Below are positions 1 to 20,603 of a stretch of 64,000 bases of DNA, piece by piece (position 1 is the stretch's first letter; every line of letters begins with the position of its first letter). The DNA is taken from assembly GCF_001649575.2 (NCBI RefSeq), contig NC_051453.1:16869151-16933150 (forward strand), read 5' to 3'. The notes beneath the pieces were generated by a model. That model saw only the letters and a program-made list of their open reading frames with translations, was not told where the DNA came from and ran no database searches. The position numbers and the translations under genes were made by a program. This stretch comes from Kryptolebias marmoratus. Its lineage: Eukaryota > Chordata > Actinopteri > Cyprinodontiformes > Rivulidae.

Positions 1-245
1 AACTTTTTAACGTTGGCTTTGTTTTTGGTTAATAAATAATGATTTGGTGGATTCTGTTGTGTGTTTTAGAACACCTGAGGTTTTATTGCAATAATTTTAG
101 AACTTGGTAAAGACCAGATTGTTTTTTATGATCTGATATGTAAAATAATCAGAAGAGATTATCTTATGTAACTATAAACAGTTTTAGTTTTACAGATTAG
201 ATCAAGTGTAAGATGCTAAACTTAGCGTTGTTGCGTGTGTGTCAG

Positions 246-3200
246 ATCACTGGACAGGAGGAAGTCTTGTACCAGGCAAAAGTGACCGAAACAACAAAGG
301 GACGTAAGCACAACCTGCCCGTCAAGAGCGGCGACATCGTCAACATCATCCGGACGGATTTCTGCCCCAAAGGGAAGTGGCTGGCCAGGGACAGCAGCAA
401 CAACTGTGAGTTCAAACCTGGTTACATCTATAGCAGCATGGTGATCTCACAAGAAGGTGTGCTGTCGGACTCAGGGAACAAAGGCTCAGAAAGCTTGTTT
501 TGACTGTTCCTCCAGATGGATATATTGATGTGCAACATGTGGAACTGGACATCAAGGAGATGTTGGAGCTGGGGAAGAAAGCTGGCCGCACCAGTGCTGT
601 CATTGACCTGAAGGACACCAACGCAGGCAACAGGTGTGTGTCTTTCCAGGAGAAAACACTACAACACACAGATAAGGCGATGCAACGTCTCGATTTTTAA
701 TTTGACTGATCAAAGAATGACTTCAATCCCTTTCCTGTATCTTTCTCAGTGCTTCCAACCACCTCCCAGGTGAAGCCTGTAAGTCTTTTCAGTTGGTATT
801 TGTGATTACAGAGTGCTTGAATTTATTTAGCAGCTGTGGTAATGTTCCTCGTGATGTTTTCAGACACAGATGACAGTGAGGAGTGGAACAGTGACGAGGA
901 CGAACCCCACTCACCCTCTCCTACCGGGCATCAGTTCCCTCCAGCGTAAGGATCAGCCTGACTTCTCTTTACACTAATTGATTAGCCCTCTAAGACATCT
1001 CACCAAGTCTTGTTTTATCTATATTTTTATTTTTACCTTTGCAGGGTTCACAGCAAGACTCTGTCCATGCCAGACATGGGTAAGACATTCTGACATATGT
1101 AGGTGTGTGTATCTGGTCTGAGTGACTCCGTCTGTGTTGCCTCATAGTAAATTTAGCCTTGGAGGAGTTTTACTTGTCAAATGTTAAAATCAAGCAGGGT
1201 TTCTGCAAAATGAAATTGCTTTTGGTAAAAGCCCGTTTCCTGAAACTCAATTATCATTCTTGCCATTTTTGCTGCACCAGGGCTGCCTGACAGTAATTCA
1301 TGAGCGGCATGACACATTTGTTTGTTATGTATATTTCCTCCGTGTCTTTTCGCGATGTGCAGATTTGATGAGCGAGGTCACTGACTCATCCAAGAAACAT
1401 GTGGCATTCAGACGGACTTAAACTTTCAGAGATTATCTGAACGTTTAGCTGTTTAAGAAGCTTTGAAAGTAAAAACAGTCATCAGAAATTTTATACTTAT
1501 CCTATGTAAAGTCATTGCATTAAGTATGGTTTCATTCCAAGGCTTAGGGCTGAAAATTCACACTAACTTCTGAGCTTATTTATTGATTTTTATACAGTTT
1601 GTCCAATCAGCAGGCAAAATATGACGATTTCTGAAACCAGCAGTTTGATTAGATGCATGGATGATGCATAGGAGAATACCCGAATGATACAATATGGGCT
1701 CTTTTAGGTTAGTTTAGGTCATAAAAGAGCATGTCTTTTACATGTTTGTTTACATGTTTTGGCTTTTTTAGGTGCTCGAGATAACATATTTACAGACATA
1801 ACACAGCAGATCAAACTTTCACAGCAAAGTCTCAAGCTTGAGCTCTTGTGTAAACAGGATTTGTTGTGTTTTGACAAAAAAAACAACTACTTGCTAAGGC
1901 TTTCATGCATTACGCTTTCCATGTGTGTCATGCACCTTTTTATGGATTATGTGCAGAATTGGCAATAACTTCAAACCTGCTTGAGAATAAAATTACTGAA
2001 AAGATTATTTATCACTGCATCTTAGAGAACTCCTAAAGGAGTTAAAAATAAAAATAACAAAATTAAATTTTAACTGTATCCTTGTGCTTGGAGTAGCTCT
2101 TCTTGCTCCAAGTGTGATTAAAAGTACCACTAATAGTAATTTCTATAGCCACTGCAACTACCATTACCATTATTGTTATTTTTTATTGAAACAACAGCCT
2201 TCCAAGTACAAATAACTTCACATATCTTTAAAAAAATCCTGTCATTTTTACTTTCTAGTTTAGCCCAAGTTATTTTCATTTATGTAATTGTTTCCATATT
2301 GTGTAATGAAATAAAATACATCTTGGTAAAATCAGGATGCATTAGATTATTGTGTTTGTCAGTCAGAGCTTGAACTTTTTAACAATTTTTTGGGCTAATT
2401 TTGATATTGTGTGAGCAGAAGCAAAACCTTAGATTGAGTTGTTGTAGCTGTTTAATTCAAAGCTTGGAAAAGCCCAAAACTTTACAGCTCCAAATGTTTT
2501 TTAATGACCTCTCAGCTTTGCATATTTCCAACGCTGAATCACTCTGCAAAGCAGGTTGTTGACGTACGCCGGAAGCAACCAAACATGTGACGACAAGTCT
2601 GAGGTTTTACAATCTGAATCCTTTATTTGATGGTTCACTGGAATGGGTCCTGCTTCTCTCTGTTCACAGGAAACACAGAGCTCCCCATAAACCACCAGCA
2701 AAGTCGCAGTGACATGTGTGACAACTCCCAGTCTCAGTGAGTTCCCCTTTAAGACGCATGAATGCAACGTAAAGCAGGGAGATTTTATTTTGAAGGGTTT
2801 TCTGTTTTCCTTTAGGGCAAGAAAAGAGGCTCTTCAGAAGCTGGAGATCTTTTTACAATCTCCAAAACCTGCAAATCCAACCCCAAGGTAGCTTTAATGC
2901 AAACATGACATATCAATTTAAACACACAAGACTTTTTACTGACTATTTTACCTTCTTGTTTTCCAGCGACCCTGAACCAGAGACTAGTAAGTGACGCACA
3001 TTCAATCCTATATCCCATGTGATGCGTTTAATCATTTCATTCTTAAAAAAAATAAAATAAAGATGTTGGTTTCACTGCAGGTCCAGCGCCAGAGCAAAAA
3101 GAAGAGGTTTCTGTGTAAGTAAAGGCTAACTCATGCAGAGAAAAATGTCAAACATGTTGCCCAACCTGTAGACCGACAGGTTCCCTTCCTTTTTGCCTGG

Positions 3201-3478
3201 AAAGGGTTGCTTGGCATGAAAAGGGGAGAATTTGTTTTCCTGTGTGTTTAAGAGAAAGTCCGATGGATTTAAAATTTGCCAATTGGGCTGACTTGAATCC
3301 TGCTTAACCTTCAGCAGAACATGGCCGCACCTGCAATTGTGACAGAAGCTGACTTTTTTTTGTTTGGTTGTTTTTTTTGTCTTTTTCTTTTAACAGGCCT
3401 GAGGAAAGTGCAACACAGGAAGAAGATTTTGATCCCGCAGCCCTTATTTTACCTCCTCCTCCCGACTTTATGGTGTAG
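246..3478 (+). CDS. fyb2: FYB-family adaptor (probably FYB2), 3' part, 10 exons
   Basis: This is the C-terminal 229 residues of an SH3-containing adaptor; the 5' part lies before the window. Exons read off splice sites are 246-405, 516-633, 750-769, 864-945, 1045-1079, 2670-2736, 2816-2887, 2967-2986, 3081-3114 and 3397-3478. They sum to 690 nt with every phase matching and a TAG at 3476-3478. The first two exons encode a helically extended SH3-like fold: EEVLYQAKV, a basic GRKHNLPVK turn, GDIVNIIR, GKWLAR, then NNYGYI across the first junction, followed by the helix VELDIKEMLELGKKA. The rest is acidic and low complexity (DDSEEWNSDEDE) and ends in PPPPDFMV. FYB/ADAP proteins are adaptors in antigen-receptor and integrin signalling. 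The fyb2 call, rather than fyb1, rests mainly on its convergent position next to prkaa2, which matches human 1p32. The family call is firmer than the paralogue. Confidence 0.78.
750..769 (+). other. fyb2: 20-nt microexon of fyb2
   Basis: This exon has CTTTCTCAG before it and GTGAAG after it. It is needed to carry the frame from the exon ending at 633 (phase 2) to the one starting at 864 (phase 1), and the join reads NSASNHLP then DTDDSEEW. A second 20-nt exon is at 2967-2986. Confidence 0.65.
1080..2669 (+). other. fyb2 intron, 1.6 kb, no further feature
   Basis: This is the longest intron of the visible part of fyb2, bounded by GTAAGA and TTCACAG. It is AT-rich with short homopolymer runs. 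I recognise no gene, RNA or repeat in it, and the short open frames inside have no exon-like character. Confidence 0.6.
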
Positions 3479-4625
3479 TGATGGCTGTACAGAGAGGTGA
3501 GGACGAATCACGTCAACTCTTTTATCATCCATCGTTTCCCTGCCATACTCAGCTATTTCTGTTTCTGTTTGTAGCAGCCAAACCAAATTCCTCCGCGGTG
3601 AACAGGACCTGTTTGTGGTTTCATTCTGCCCACTCTGACAGTCACATGATGCTTGGATTTGAGCTTTTTTAACCAATGACTGCAATTATGGATCCATATT
3701 TTGATTTCTACCGATCATCAAAGCAGCTGGAGTTTTTCCTTCTTTTCCTCAAAGCGATCAGTGTGAGGAACCACAAGACTTTTGGTGCTGACTGAACCAA
3801 GCTGAGTTTCTCCGGAGAGGATTTAAGAAGACAAACACTGCCGGACTACACCTCGAGAACTTACCGCGTGGGGAAAGCGTCGGGAATCTTGAGATGTTGG
3901 AATCTGACCTACAGTGTGTTTGAGGATGAGACACTATTCGGACGTTAAAACGAGGAAAAGTCCAGTAATCACCAGACTGTTCCTCAGATCAGACAGGAAT
4001 TTTCAGCTCAAATACAGCGACTACGAATGGAGGATCACTTCTATCCAAGGCTCCTCTGGGCCTTCCTAATGAACTAAAGATTTTAAATAAACATAAGTAT
4101 GACCACCTTATGTCTGTGACAACTGTTCCACCATTATATATATCTGACACTGGTCGGCTTAATTTTTTAGTGTTTGAATTTTGTTTTAGTTTTTAAACAC
4201 GTCTTTTTCTACTTTTTTATTTAGGTTTTTTTTATTGTTCTTACTGCCTGCTCGACCTGTAATATTTAAACCAGCTTCGAGGTTTAAGATATTATGTTAA
4301 TTTTGTCTTCTATGACTTAAAAAAAGAGAAGTAATTAGAAATGTTAAGGGTGTTAACTTTCTTTTAGCTCTAATTGCATCTTTTGGAGAAAAAAAACAAA
4401 AAAAATATGTAAACAGTGAGCTCTGTTTCCCTTTGGGTCATGTGCCTCTGTTGTTGTTTTTTTTGTCCCCCCCTCGCAAATTGATGAATTATTGGACAGT
4501 TGTGTGAGGTGTGGACCACCTGTGTGTGTACGTGTGTCTGGAAAAACTGGAACAAAGACAACACAAGTGATGTCAGCTTGTAGGTCTGTTTATTCTTTGC
4601 AATAAATACTCATTAAAGTGCATGT
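3479..4625 (+). other. fyb2: fyb2 3' UTR with two candidate poly(A) signals
   Basis: Non-coding sequence follows the TAG at 3476-3478. AATAAA at 4086-4091 is followed by a GT-rich stretch and is the likelier main signal. A second AATAAA at 4601-4606 could give a longer form. The 4130-4560 part is T-rich. UTR extent is inferred from the signals only. Confidence 0.5.
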
Positions 4626-7600
4626 CATAACAGCAACATCATGCAGTGCATAAGAAGAGAAATCCAAATCAGAAGACACAAAGACTGGGAGAGAAAGCTC
4701 AAACGCACACACACACACACAGAAAAACACCAGTGTGCACTCACACACAACAAAGACTTAAGGTCACCTTAATTATTACAGATGAACAGAAAGCACACAG
4801 CTTTGCTCTCTGCACTTTGGTTCAACACAGAAAATCAGTATTTCATTAGGCCTATTGGCATGTTGTTCAGCTTTAAACACAGATTAGAGTTCACACGACT
4901 AACATGCCACTGAAAGTCGCATCCAGCTGTAATACGCCTGACAGTAAATACTGCTTTTTTCTTCTTAAATCCGAGGACTGTTTAAATCTGAGCAGCCATC
5001 GCTCCTGCAGGACAGTGCACTTCACCGATACGTGCAGCACCGGGGGTGAACGCATAAAGAGCAGGATAGTGTGAACAGAGGTTGCTTAACGCTCAACAGG
5101 CAGGTCTTATCAGACGCGGAGATACAGTGCAGTGAAGGTTATTGTTGAACGGCAAAGGGTCAGTGTTTACCCAAGTGCGCCTACGGGGAAAAATGAAAAC
5201 GTGATAGAGAGTTTCAGTGGAGTCCAGAGGAGGCAGCTTTTCACAGTTTCAAATAAAAGGCCTCACAGGTCTTGCGTAAAGCAAGAATAGTTGGGACAAA
5301 ATTCAGAGCAGAGTCAAACATCAAATGGACCAGCTTAAGGAGATGGGGGGGGGGTTACGGTTCACAAAGTAATTTGACTACTGCTGGACAGGGTTATTTA
5401 ATTACTTTTACTAAGCGAGCTTTAGTTTTTGAAACTGTGAACGAAATGGACAAGAACGTCAGACTGAAATATAAATTGGCCTTGAAGTGTCACTGACTGG
5501 CTTATAGATTGACTTCAAATGTGTAAACAACGATACCTGTGGACTAAATGAAACACCGATGCTGTTGTGTGACAGCTCTGAAACAGCAAACAGCACCTGG
5601 GCAGAGCTTATACAAAAAAAAAACAACAATATTTAAATCCTCACTAACGGATCTGCGGTGGAGAAGTTACATGCAGCCTTAGATAAACACTGATGAGCCG
5701 AACACTGAAAACTGACACCCCAATGACATCAGCTTGAGGTCCAACTGAGATTTTAAAGTCATCGCCCAGAGTGATGCTTGTCATCCTAAACGTGGCAGAT
5801 TTGAGCTAAACCAAAATTATTAAACCATTTCACTGCTAACCAGTAACAATCACAACTCAACCCATTTATTTCTGCATTTCCCAAACAAAATAACCCCTTT
5901 ATATCGTTCCTTTCACACTCTTTTGAAGCTACTTGTTCTTATTCCTTCAACCAGTCACATACGCTACCAACAATAATCATGTTTAAATATTGACACGTTG
6001 GCTTATTGTGTTGCTGAATATCAAAAATGGATAGTTCCAGTTCTGCACAGTATGCTACTGTTTTTTATGTTGAAGTTTGAAAAGGCCTACAGTATTTACA
6101 CAACTTCAGAGATCTGAGATCTGAGACACCAGTCCACAGAAAAGGCATTACAGTAAAGATTTTTCACTTTTGTGCTGGACTGCAAAAAAAAAGCCAAAGC
6201 TTTACATCCTCCACAAAGACAATGAAAAAAAAACCCTCAAAAGAGCACCACCACCTTTCATTTTACGTTCAGCTTCGAAGCTCTGAAATAGCGTTATGGA
6301 TGACAACGGCAACACGAAACATCCCGACGGTGTGACCTGACAGCAGATCATTTCCAGAAACACTGAACTTTGTTGATACAGACCCTGAACTCCCTCTACA
6401 GTAAAGTCTGCCCATTCTGTGACTTTGGTGCCGTAAACATTAAATTTGCAAACTGCTGAGCTCGGTGAGTTTTAAAGTGCAGACCGAACAGAAACGAACA
6501 CCTGAAACAGAACTGACAGCTCAATCTGAACCAGTAACCCCTCAAAAAAAAAAAAAAAAAGATTTTTCTGATCCTGCCACCTTTTGAACCTGGCAGGCTT
6601 TCAAACAAAGTCCTGCAAACACAAACGTGTAAAGTCAGAAAAAAAAAGAAAAAATGTGACAAACGTGACACACTGTACATTTGCTCGTCGGCTCAGAAAC
6701 ACTGCATTTATTTGTTTGTGCATTGTGAATCAGCGTGTTGCGTTCTTTAAGGCATCAGGTTTTTCTGCAATCTGCTCTCCTGCAGCAGACACACACCATC
6801 TCACATGAACTCATCTGTTCTTACTCAGCTCCCTTAAAACTTATGCCACAGCCATACAAGCGTTTTAAAATCAGAGTCTGTTCGAGCTCCACCGATGAGC
6901 TGCTTTATTGGAGTCTCTGAGTGTGTTAAATATTTGCAACAGCTGACAGGTGAACGCATGAAATACTGCTTAACTGTTTGCTTCTCAACAGAACAAATCT
7001 GGTGGCATAGTGAGCAAGGATTCAAGTGAGATGGTGTGAATCTTCTGCACTGAATTATGCAGAACAGGCAGGTTCATGCAGAGTATAAATTGTACCATTC
7101 TGCTGTCTCTCGTTAATCTACAATATATTCCAAAATTAGGTTAAAACTCTGTGGTAATGTAATGCTTAAATAATATAACTACAGTATCTAAAAAAATGTA
7201 ACTTTTAAAAATAAATATGAATCTGATATCTAATAAAAATAATCTTCATTTGGTGTATAAAGTGTGTTATTTGGTTTATCGTAGTCAACCTTTAGATCTA
7301 TGTAATATGGTTGCTATATAAATATACATGGATAACAAAGCTTCTTTACAAACCATATAGAACTTGGAAAAAAAAAAACTCTACGTGTTGTGACGATCCT
7401 CTGACGTGGCTGTATGGCAAAGCTGCTAACCTGACCTTGGATCAGTGTCTGAGGGGAATTCAGCAGGATGGCCTGCCATTCGGTGTCAAGGAGCTTTAAA
7501 AAGACTAAAGGTGTTTGTGAGAGGAGTGACAGTAAACTTGACTCTACCGTGACAGAACTGTGACCTTACAGCTTGCTCAACTTCATGAACAGATAGCAGT

Positions 7601-7915
7601 CCCGAGATCAGATTTGTGCAATTTGTTAACTGATGTTTTTTCACAAACACCTTAACCTAAAGTTGTGTCAAAATAATTTTTTTTTTAAAAAGCAAAATTT
7701 TTTGCCTTTATTCCCTTTTTCTCTCCTAGATCTGAGGTGAACACAACACCGGTATTGCTTTTCATCGTGTCTCCACTTGGAGGACGACAAACTGAGAGGA
7801 GACAAAAAGACAAAAGTCACACCAAACATCTACACCCCCTACATCCCAGAACTGCAGCTAGCCTCAAAGCCCCCACTTACATCCAGGTTACAGGGACGCT
7901 GGGAGTCCGCAAGTC
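4570..7915 (-). other. prkaa2: prkaa2 3' UTR, about 3.3 kb
   Basis: There is no coding content between the prkaa2 stop (7916-7918) and the minus-strand poly(A) signal at 4589-4594. It holds a short CA microsatellite (around 4707-4724), an A-run at 6544-6560 and AT-rich stretches around 7130-7260 and 7670-7700. A 3' UTR of several kb is usual for PRKAA2. Internal minus-strand AATAAA motifs could give shorter forms, and I cannot tell which are used. Confidence 0.55.
4589..4606. terminator. Back-to-back poly(A) signals between convergent genes
   Basis: TTTATT at 4589-4594 (AATAAA on the minus strand) and AATAAA at 4601-4606 on the plus strand are separated by 6 bp. Downstream of the minus-strand signal the minus strand reads TTGTGTTGTCTTTG, a typical GU-rich element, so the prkaa2 mRNA probably ends near 4570. 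The plus-strand signal could end a long fyb2 mRNA near 4620, giving a short 3' overlap between the two transcripts. Confidence 0.55.
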
Positions 7916-16440
<8,525 letters not shown>

Positions 16441-17832
16441 AAAACAAAACAAAAAAAATGTTTTTTTTAAAGATCAGCTGACATCAGAGAAACAGGTGTA
16501 TCAGACCGAGTGACTCTGACCCACCTTTGCCATCAGGTTTGCACAAACAAGCCAACCCACCAGGTGTTATATCGAATTTCGCTCCCTGAATACCTGGAGC
16601 AGATCTCCCAAATCCCTGGCTGTGAAAGTGTGAAAGAAATTATGCTCATAAGTAGGTATTTATTCTTTCTATACAACACTTGCAACTAATCACAACCAGC
16701 AAACTTGTATTTGTGCTAGATTTGACAGTCTCCATTTCAGGATCATGGATGTGTTTTTCAAAACCCTTTTAAACTCTGACATTTTAAATCAAGCAAACCG
16801 AAGTCTGGGTCATGTTTAAGAGGTCTGTGGGTTTAAACCATTTAAACAAGACATTTCCCTCCCATGGCTTTAGTTAAATTTTACATGATATAAGATTTCA
16901 CCAAGAAAATACAAACAAGTCCTAAACACTCTCATGTGTTTAAACTTTGTTTTTTTATTATTATTATTATTATTACACTCTTCTACACATGCATGCTTCA
17001 CAGTTAATAAATTATGATTGACGCCAACAAGCAAATACCTATTAATTTACCTTTTTATTGCATAAAGCCTACTTTTACCGGCACTGCTGAGCAGCTCATC
17101 ACTTCTAAGTGTTTTAATTCAAATAAGCCAGACATTTCTTGTAAATTTTAACAGATCTTGACTACTTCCCTAGTGGTGTTTCAATGCTCTTCTTTAGACA
17201 TTTGTTTTTCAGCTCCTATAAGTCAAAATGAATCATTAAAGTGTAAGATAAAGTGGTCAAAACTAAGGAATGAACCAGTGTTGTGTATATACAAATCAAA
17301 GAACCTTAAAAGGATCAAATTTGATCTTTTGGCTCATTGTTGCCAGCAGCCCGTAACAAAGGAAATTAAATTGTTTTACTTTTTTCCTATTGCATCTAAA
17401 GCATACCAAAGCTAACAGTATGAAAAAGAGTTTTTGTAGTCAAAAGGTGATTCTAGGGACATACTACATGCAATTCAGACATGATGGGTTTGATTTGTTC
17501 TAGGAAACGCATATTTATAATGGATTTTTTTTCCCTGGCTATTCCTGTATTATTATTAATTACTAGAGTAAAAAAAAAAAGTTCATGTTTAATCTGACTG
17601 AAAGGCTAAAATTCTTGGTTTTGATTAGTCTGTTAACCTTGTATGTTTTATGAATTTTATTAAATATTTTTTTAATGTCAATGTTTGCGTATTGTTTACT
17701 TTTTCCCCAAGTTTTTCCTTGTTTATTTATTTATGTATTTACTCATTTATTTGCTTGTTTACCTAATAGAAAAGAAAAAAAACGGAGGACTGGAAACTCA
17801 TACAGAGGCTGTGGTGAGCTGCTCGTATTTAA

Positions 17833-17846
17833 CCACTAGATGGCAG
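17833..17846 (+). promoter_or_regulatory. Candidate CTCF site between divergent promoters
   Basis: CCACTAGATGGCAG matches the CTCF core consensus CCASYAGRKGGCRS at all 14 positions. It lies about 1.5 kb upstream of prkaa2 and 2.6 kb upstream of the plpp3 start codon, a plausible insulator position. Occupancy is unknown. Confidence 0.5.
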
Positions 17847-18174
17847 TGTGGGTTTGATTTATGAAGCATTTATGGCAGCTGAATCCTTTGAGATTTCTCT
17901 TCTGTTGGGAAACATTTGTGGAGCTGCCCTAAACTGAAAATTGGGTTATTAAATCCTTTTTTTTATCAGACTTTCTAAGATGCATAATTTAGGTAAACAA
18001 GGCAATTAAACATTCCTGTGGGAATTGTGTTTATTTGAAATACTGAAAAAAGAAAAAAAAAAAAGACATGCTATGTTCTTGTTTTCCACAATTTCATCAA
18101 ACATATATGCTGTGTGTTTCTTTTTTTTTTTGTCCTCTGCTACAAAATATGGACAATCGTGTAATTGCCTGTGT

Positions 18175-18300
18175 GCGTGTGTTTGTTTGTTTGTTAGCAA
18201 AATATTTCACAAACCATTGATTGGATTTTATTAAAACTCTCATATAGTAAACATTGGATGTATATCTACAACTGATTAACTTTTAGATCCAACCCCACAA
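18175..18300 (+). repeat. Fragment of the ~300-bp interspersed repeat family
   Basis: TTAGCAAAATATTTCACAAA, then a Thr/Ile-rich stretch around CATTGGATGT and CTGATTAACTTTTAGA, match in order the units at 48.7-51.5 kb. The homology stops near 18300, before the downstream GGCCACCACAG landmark, so this copy is truncated. Confidence 0.6.
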
Positions 18301-18324
18301 TTACTCTGAGTACTCAAAGATTGC

Positions 18325-18450
18325 TCGACAACCATCCTGCCCAGAGGCAAGATGGTTGTCTTCCAATTGGAGGGTCGGGGGTCGATCCCTGGCCCCTGCC
18401 ACATACAGAAGTATCCTTAGGCAAGACACTGAACCTCCAACTGCACAGAG
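18325..18450 (+). repeat. tRNA-derived SINE fragment
   Basis: It contains a Pol III B-box-like GGGTCGATCC at 18379-18388 and downstream AGTATCCTTAGGCAAGACAC then TGAACC, the layout of a common teleost tRNA-derived SINE. The 5' A box is not clear and the tail is missing, so it is an old truncated copy. Confidence 0.55.
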
Positions 18451-19194
18451 ATCTGCTTATTTGTGAGAAAACATCGTTCCCACAGAGCAATACTTCAAAC
18501 GGTTGATTCAGAAGTGCTGAACCTTGTTAAACACTGAATCAAAAGAACATGCTTTTTTGTTTGACAAATAATTTCCACGAATCATGTCTGCAGCACATCA
18601 CCTGGAACTGATAGCAAAGGTTTTGAACTACTGTTCCCATGTGTGCATCTTTTAGCTTTGCTCTAAGCTGCCTAAACTGTCACAGAACATCGCCAAAATT
18701 AGATACAGTGCAATTTTACCTTTCAAATGACACATTACTAGACTAAGTGTTTTCTAAGCAAAACCATCACATGTCAGAAATGCCTGAAGCACACACTTTC
18801 ACTGAGACAAGTATGTTATTGTCAGCTTCTAGGTTCACGACGCCCCATACCCATCCACAACATAGATGACTCACTGCTTTCACCCACTTGTAGCCTTTAA
18901 GTTCTTTGAAAGTATGAGTATTTTTCTTGTGTATGAGTTTAATTCATAACCCCTACAGGCAGCGATATCCAGTCAGCGGACTTTTCTCTTCATTCAGTCT
19001 CATAAGGGTCCTTCCCTCAAATCAGGAGAGACTTCTCCTCATAGCTTGCCCTACTTTGAGTATTTAGTCCAAGTCTTGCATGGTTTTTTTTTGTTTTGTT
19101 TTTTCAGATTTATGGTCACCAGTTCCACTCATTGTAACATGTGGCAAACTTCAAAACACAGCAGAGAAGGCAGCAATGGACGATCATTTTAAAA

Positions 19195-19300
19195 ATTTTA
19201 TTTAACCTTTATTTATACAGGCAGTGTCATTGAGACATGAGGACTCATTTTCAAGGAAGACCTGTTTTGGACAGACAATATGATAGACAAACAATTAAAA
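19195..19300. repeat. Old dispersed repeat fragment
   Basis: TTAACCTTTATTTATACAGG followed by TCATTGAGACATGAGGA resembles the end of a widespread teleost DNA repeat that I recognise by sight but cannot assign to a named family. A GT microsatellite follows at 19457-19472. Confidence 0.4.
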
Positions 19301-19689
19301 CAACAATATAATGTAAGAAATAAAACTTATTTTTTTTAAATGTGCTGTAATTTGTAATGCATCAGTAGACAACTGCTGTAGGTCACAGGAACTATTCATA
19401 TAAAAAATGTGAATGTGCTGAATGTGGTGGTTAAAATATATTTGTTTGTGGGTGTATGTGTGTGTGTGTGTGTTTGGGGGGTGGGGGGTGGTCCAATGGG
19501 AAATATTGTAAATTGCTGTGCAGAACATGGAAAGGTTAAAAGACGCTATGTAGACAAGTGTGGACGGTTCAGTTTGAAATCATCCTTCAAGGAATGCTGC
19601 TTTTATTTTTTTTAATTAATATTTTGGGGAGTGAACGATGTTTGAACAAGAATTTTGCAAAAGCATACAGCTGGACAACTTTTTCCAAC

Positions 19690-20464
19690 TTTTCCGGCTT
19701 GCAGTGAAGCGCGGCTTCCTGAGCCACCCCCGAGCCCCCTTGGGCCCCCGGGTCTGCTCGGTGCGCCCCTGGCCGCCGCGCTCAGAAAGTTTTCCACCCA
19801 GAAGCGGATCGGACGACCAGAGCAGAGGAAAGGNNNNNNNNNNNNNNNNNNNNNNNNNNNNNNNNNNNNNNNNNNNNNNNNNNNNNNNNNNNNNNNNNNN
19901 NNNNNNNNNNNNNNNNNNNNNNNNNNNNNNNNNNNNNNNNNNNNNNNNNNNNNNNNNNNNNNNNNNNNNNNNNNNNNNNNNNNNNNNNNNNNNNNNNNNN
20001 NNNNAGAGCAGGGGGAGGAAGAGGAGGAGGAGGAGGAGGAGAATCCATATAACCAGAGTGGCTGTCTGTGCGCAGCGCAATCCTCACTCACTCCAAGTGT
20101 TTGAACCGAGTCTGACAAAGCGGGGAGCGGGTTTTCCATTCAACTTTTTTTTATTATTATTATTACTACTATCATTCTCCTCGTGCTTGAGTGCGTGGCG
20201 CAGGTCTGCTCAGCATTTCACCAAGTTTAGTTCTTAATCAGCAGGACATCATCAGCACCATCCTCACCATCAGATCAGAAACAGCTCCGAGTTTGGAAGT
20301 TTGTTTCCCGGTGAAGCGCGTGTCTCAGCGGGACTTTTCTTTTCCTCTTTTCTTTTTTTTTTTTTTTTTTTTTTTTGTAACCAGCCTGTCAGAGTCAAGG
20401 TTCTCCTTCTCCAGTTCCTGCCGTGCTGCTGCGGGACCCGAAGACCTGAAAGTGGACTTCTCAA
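19690..20464 (+). promoter_or_regulatory. plpp3 promoter and 5' UTR, CpG-rich, interrupted by a gap
   Basis: 19690-19833 is GC- and CpG-rich (GCGCGG, GGCCGCCGCGC) and runs into an N gap. A GGA repeat follows at about 20013-20040, then a TATA-like CATATAA at 20046-20052. The leader contains a T-run at 20353-20376 followed by GTAACCAG, which could act as a 3' splice site of a 5' UTR intron. The start site may lie near 20075 or inside the gap. Confidence 0.5.
19834..20004. other. Assembly gap (171 N)
   Basis: Unsequenced bases inside the plpp3 CpG-rich promoter, flanked by GC-rich sequence on the left and a GGA repeat on the right. Open frames crossing it are meaningless. Confidence 0.99.
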
Positions 20465-20603
20465 ATGCAAACGTACATGTATGAGAAAGCGATGGCCCAA
20501 GAGACAAGGAACGGAGGAACCTCTACGTTAAACAACAACAACGGCGTTGACAACAGCAAGAAGAAGCTGCTCGTCGGGCTCGACATCTTCTGCCTCCTGC
20601 TTG
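20465..20603 (+). other. plpp3: plpp3 exon 1 (coding part)
   Basis: Encodes the cytosolic tail and the start of membrane span 1 ([15 protein letters not shown]). It ends in phase 1 at a consensus GTAAGT. The start ATG gives [10 protein letters not shown], parallel to the LPP3 N-terminus. Confidence 0.93.

Larger units (their letters stand above)
16441..19610. other. prkaa2-plpp3 shared upstream region
   Basis: Intergenic DNA between divergent genes, mostly AT-rich, with an ATT repeat at 16957-16975, T/A homopolymers, a CTCF-like site at 17833-17846, a fragment of the ~300-bp repeat family, a SINE fragment and a DNA-repeat scrap near 19195. I find no exon or RNA gene in it. Confidence 0.6.

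Noticed and set aside
213..503. Continuous frame through the first fyb2 exon into the intron
   Set aside because: The donor at 405/406 and acceptor at 515 give the SH3-like NNYGYI join; the read-through CEFKPGYIYSS is intron.
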